Below are positions 5,124 through 6,026 of a stretch of 6,026 nucleotides of DNA, in pieces; positions within the stretch are counted from its first letter, which is position 1; each line of letters begins with the position of its first letter. The DNA lies in contig CALGGJ010000015.1 in NCBI GenBank assembly GCA_937915745.1, forward strand, positions 1 through 6,026. Reading direction: 5' to 3'. The stretch comes from an uncultured Prevotellaceae bacterium (lineage in GTDB: Bacteria; Bacteroidota; Bacteroidia; Bacteroidales; Bacteroidaceae). Position numbers and translations under genes: made by a program. The notes under the pieces are model-generated. The model ran no database searches and had not been told where the DNA came from. It saw only the letters and a list, made by a program, of their open reading frames with translations.

Positions 5124-5615
5124 ATGAAATCAGTTCAACTTGATAATGCCACATTCTTACCGCATGTATGCCAACTGATTGACGAAGGTCATACAGTCAC
5201 CATACGTGCGAAGGGGAATTCTATGCGTCCGTTTATTGAGTCCGACCGCGATTCGGTGATACTGGGTCGTGCCGCCGATGTGAAAGTTGGTGATGTTGTG
5301 TTGGCAGAAATCAGTCATGGTCTGTATGTGTTACACCGGCTTGATGCTGTCAGCGGACATCGTGTGCGTCTGAGGGGTGATGGAAATCCATATCAGGTCG
5401 AGGTGTGCAGCATTACGGATATAAGGGCTAAGGCAGTGGCTGTGGTGAGAAAGGGTAGGGAATACTCTGTAAACTCGCGTACGTGGGCCGCATACAGCAA
5501 GTTGTGGACTCGTGCTTTGCCGTTACGCAGGTATTTGCTTGCATTGTATAGGTTGTTGTGGCTTGGTATATTGCCCGACAGGTTTACTGGAAAGGAACAT
5601 ACATCAACGAAATAA
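5124..5615 (+). CDS. S24/S26-type serine peptidase-like protein
   Basis: This 163-aa protein has the fold signature of LexA/signal-peptidase enzymes. VTIRAKGNSMRPFI (25-38) contains the nucleophile Ser33 in the SM-P motif, followed by VGDVVLAE (55-62). YVLHRLDAVSGHRVRLRGDGN (68-88) supplies His71 and Asp86. A His where bacterial signal peptidases have Lys, plus the GD-N ending, is the pattern of the archaeal/ER-type S26 branch (Ser-His-Asp). There is no N-terminal membrane anchor. A hydrophobic stretch near the C-terminus (YLLALYRLLWLGIL, 137-150) may be amphipathic and bind the membrane. I infer a processing peptidase for a peptide made or tagged by the neighbouring PqqD- and HprK-like proteins, probably cytoplasmic or membrane-associated. 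There is no DNA-binding domain, so a LexA-like repressor is unlikely. The start at 5124 is the only ATG that keeps the whole domain. The stop is 17 nt before the next start. Confidence 0.82.
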   Translation: MKSVQLDNATFLPHVCQLIDEGHTVTIRAKGNSMRPFIESDRDSVILGRAADVKVGDVVLAEISHGLYVLHRLDAVSGHRVRLRGDGNPYQVEVCSITDIRAKAVAVVRKGREYSVNSRTWAAYSKLWTRALPLRRYLLALYRLLWLGILPDRFTGKEHTSTK

Positions 5616-5632
5616 AATCAACAGAACGGATT

Positions 5633-5902
5633 ATGAGAATTAAAGAAGGTTTTGAACTGCGCAGCATTTGTGACGAGAACATTGTTGTTAGCCATGGAGT
5701 GAATAATATCGACTTTGTAAAGGTGATCAGTCTTAACGAGTCGGCTGCGGTTGTGTGGAATAGTGTGGTCGATACCGATTTTTCGGTTGACGACATGGTT
5801 GCTGCACTGACCGATGAATATGATGTTGATACAGTTACGGCCCGTGCTGATTGTCAGGCTCTTGCCGACGATTGGCGCAACATCGGCTTCCTTGAAGACT
5901 GA
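5633..5902 (+). CDS. PqqD-like peptide-binding protein (RiPP recognition element)
   Basis: This 89-aa protein matches the PqqD family in size and layout. A strand-rich N-terminal part (MRIKEGFELRSICDENIVVS) and a central strand leading to ISLNESAAVVWNSV (32-45, the family's LN-s-A--iW motif) come first. Then come helix FSVDDMVAALTDEYDVD (50-66) and helix ARADCQALADDWRNIGFLED (70-89). PqqD proteins and related RRE domains bind the leader of ribosomally made peptides and present them to modifying enzymes in the cytoplasm. I chose the ATG at 5633 because the family starts here. The frame extends upstream to 5558 into the peptidase gene, but that part looks like a shadow of the peptidase. It lies 17 nt after the peptidase stop, so one transcript is likely. 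The gene is intact, and a terminator-like hairpin follows 22 nt later. Its client peptide is not visible in the window. Confidence 0.85.
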   Translation: MRIKEGFELRSICDENIVVSHGVNNIDFVKVISLNESAAVVWNSVVDTDFSVDDMVAALTDEYDVDTVTARADCQALADDWRNIGFLED

Positions 5903-5904
5903 TA

Positions 5905-5934
5905 CCGCCTTTTTGGGGTAGGTATAAAAGGCGG
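5905..5934 (+). promoter_or_regulatory. Hairpin that competes with the downstream terminator
   Basis: CCGCCTTTT (5905-5913) pairs perfectly with AAAAGGCGG (5926-5934) around a 12-nt loop, starting 3 nt after the PqqD-like stop. The right arm is the same sequence that forms the left arm of the 5925-5970 hairpin, so the two structures exclude each other. This is the geometry of an antiterminator/terminator pair, though it may only be a duplicated terminator arm. Confidence 0.45.
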
Positions 5935-5970
5935 ACACTTTGGGTGATATCCCGTTGTGTCCGCCTTTTA
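5925..5970. terminator. Strong inverted repeat, probable (bidirectional) terminator
   Basis: TAAAAGGCGGACAC (5925-5938) and GTGTCCGCCTTTTA (5957-5970) form a perfect 14-bp stem around an 18-nt loop, which itself holds a small GGG/CCC dyad. The A-run on one side and T-run on the other give each strand a U-tract at the stem end, as in terminators between converging genes. The U-run is only four bases and is inside the stem. It sits 22 nt after the PqqD-like stop and most likely ends the rpoD-to-PqqD run. Confidence 0.8.
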
Positions 5971-6026
5971 CACGTAAATTTCCCTCAAACCGGTAAAGAT
6001 CGTTGGAAATAAGCTAAAATATTCGT
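5971..6026 (-). other. Possible 3' end of a convergent gene, or gap to the next gene
   Basis: One minus-strand frame is open from the window edge and would end ...FPTIFTGLREIYV at a TAA near 5970, just past the terminator stem. That fits a gene converging on the bidirectional terminator. The stretch is only about 18 codons and no family is recognisable; on the plus strand it could equally be the leader of the next gene. Confidence 0.2.

Noticed and set aside
5124..5615. LexA-like repressor or housekeeping signal peptidase I
   Set aside because: There is no helix-turn-helix domain and no N-terminal membrane anchor, and His71 replaces the general-base Lys.
4075..5902. A lasso-peptide or PQQ biosynthesis cluster
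   Set aside because: No B2 protease, asparagine-synthetase-like cyclase, radical SAM enzyme, PqqA-like or other precursor peptide is in the window; only a general RiPP-like resemblance can be defended.

Overview
The window reads as a piece of a Bacteroidales chromosome (Bacteroides/Prevotella/Muribaculaceae type; genus not resolvable by eye). The main reason is an almost family-perfect short primary sigma factor of the Bacteroidetes type (286 aa, no region 1.1). Supporting signs are TAnnTTTG-type -7 boxes in the intergenic gaps, the lack of strong Shine-Dalgarno sequences, and a lipoprotein with a Bacteroidetes-style acidic surface-export signal after its cysteine.

Layout. Positions 1-214 (minus) hold the first 71 codons of mannonate dehydratase uxuA, cut by the window edge. 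Positions 215-592 have no gene: they carry the uxuA leader with a hairpin, a probable promoter, a perfect 14-bp palindrome that looks like an operator, and a 22-bp tandem-repeat array that ends at the nth stop codon. Endonuclease III (nth, minus, 593-1261) and rpoD (plus, 1363-2223) are divergent and share a 101-bp promoter gap. Downstream of rpoD on the plus strand come a small secreted protein of unknown function (2237-2788), a clostripain-family (C11) cysteine protease lipoprotein (2819-4102), an HPr-kinase-like ATP-binding protein (4075-4965, overlapping the protease by 28 nt), a 158-nt gap with a 23-bp tandem repeat starting on the stop codon, an S24/S26-type serine peptidase (5124-5615), and a PqqD-like protein (5633-5902). 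The run closes with a strong inverted repeat, probably a terminator (5925-5970), which has a competing upstream hairpin. The last ~55 bases may be the 3' end of a convergent gene.

How the genes may work together. uxuA (hexuronate catabolism), nth (base excision repair) and rpoD (housekeeping transcription) are core genes. The accessory part is the block of HprK-like kinase, S26-like peptidase and PqqD-like carrier. PqqD domains bind peptide substrates of RiPP-modifying enzymes, and HprK-like kinases are known to phosphorylate some lasso-peptide precursors, so the block resembles a stripped peptide-maturation module. No precursor peptide, cyclase, radical SAM enzyme or transporter is visible in the window. 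A surface-type C11 protease is translationally linked to the front of the block. Coding-strand composition changes sharply where the protease gene meets the kinase gene (A/C-rich before, G/T-rich after), suggesting the block has a separate history from the core genes. That block, its protease neighbour and the stop-codon-abutting repeats are the parts most worth pursuing.
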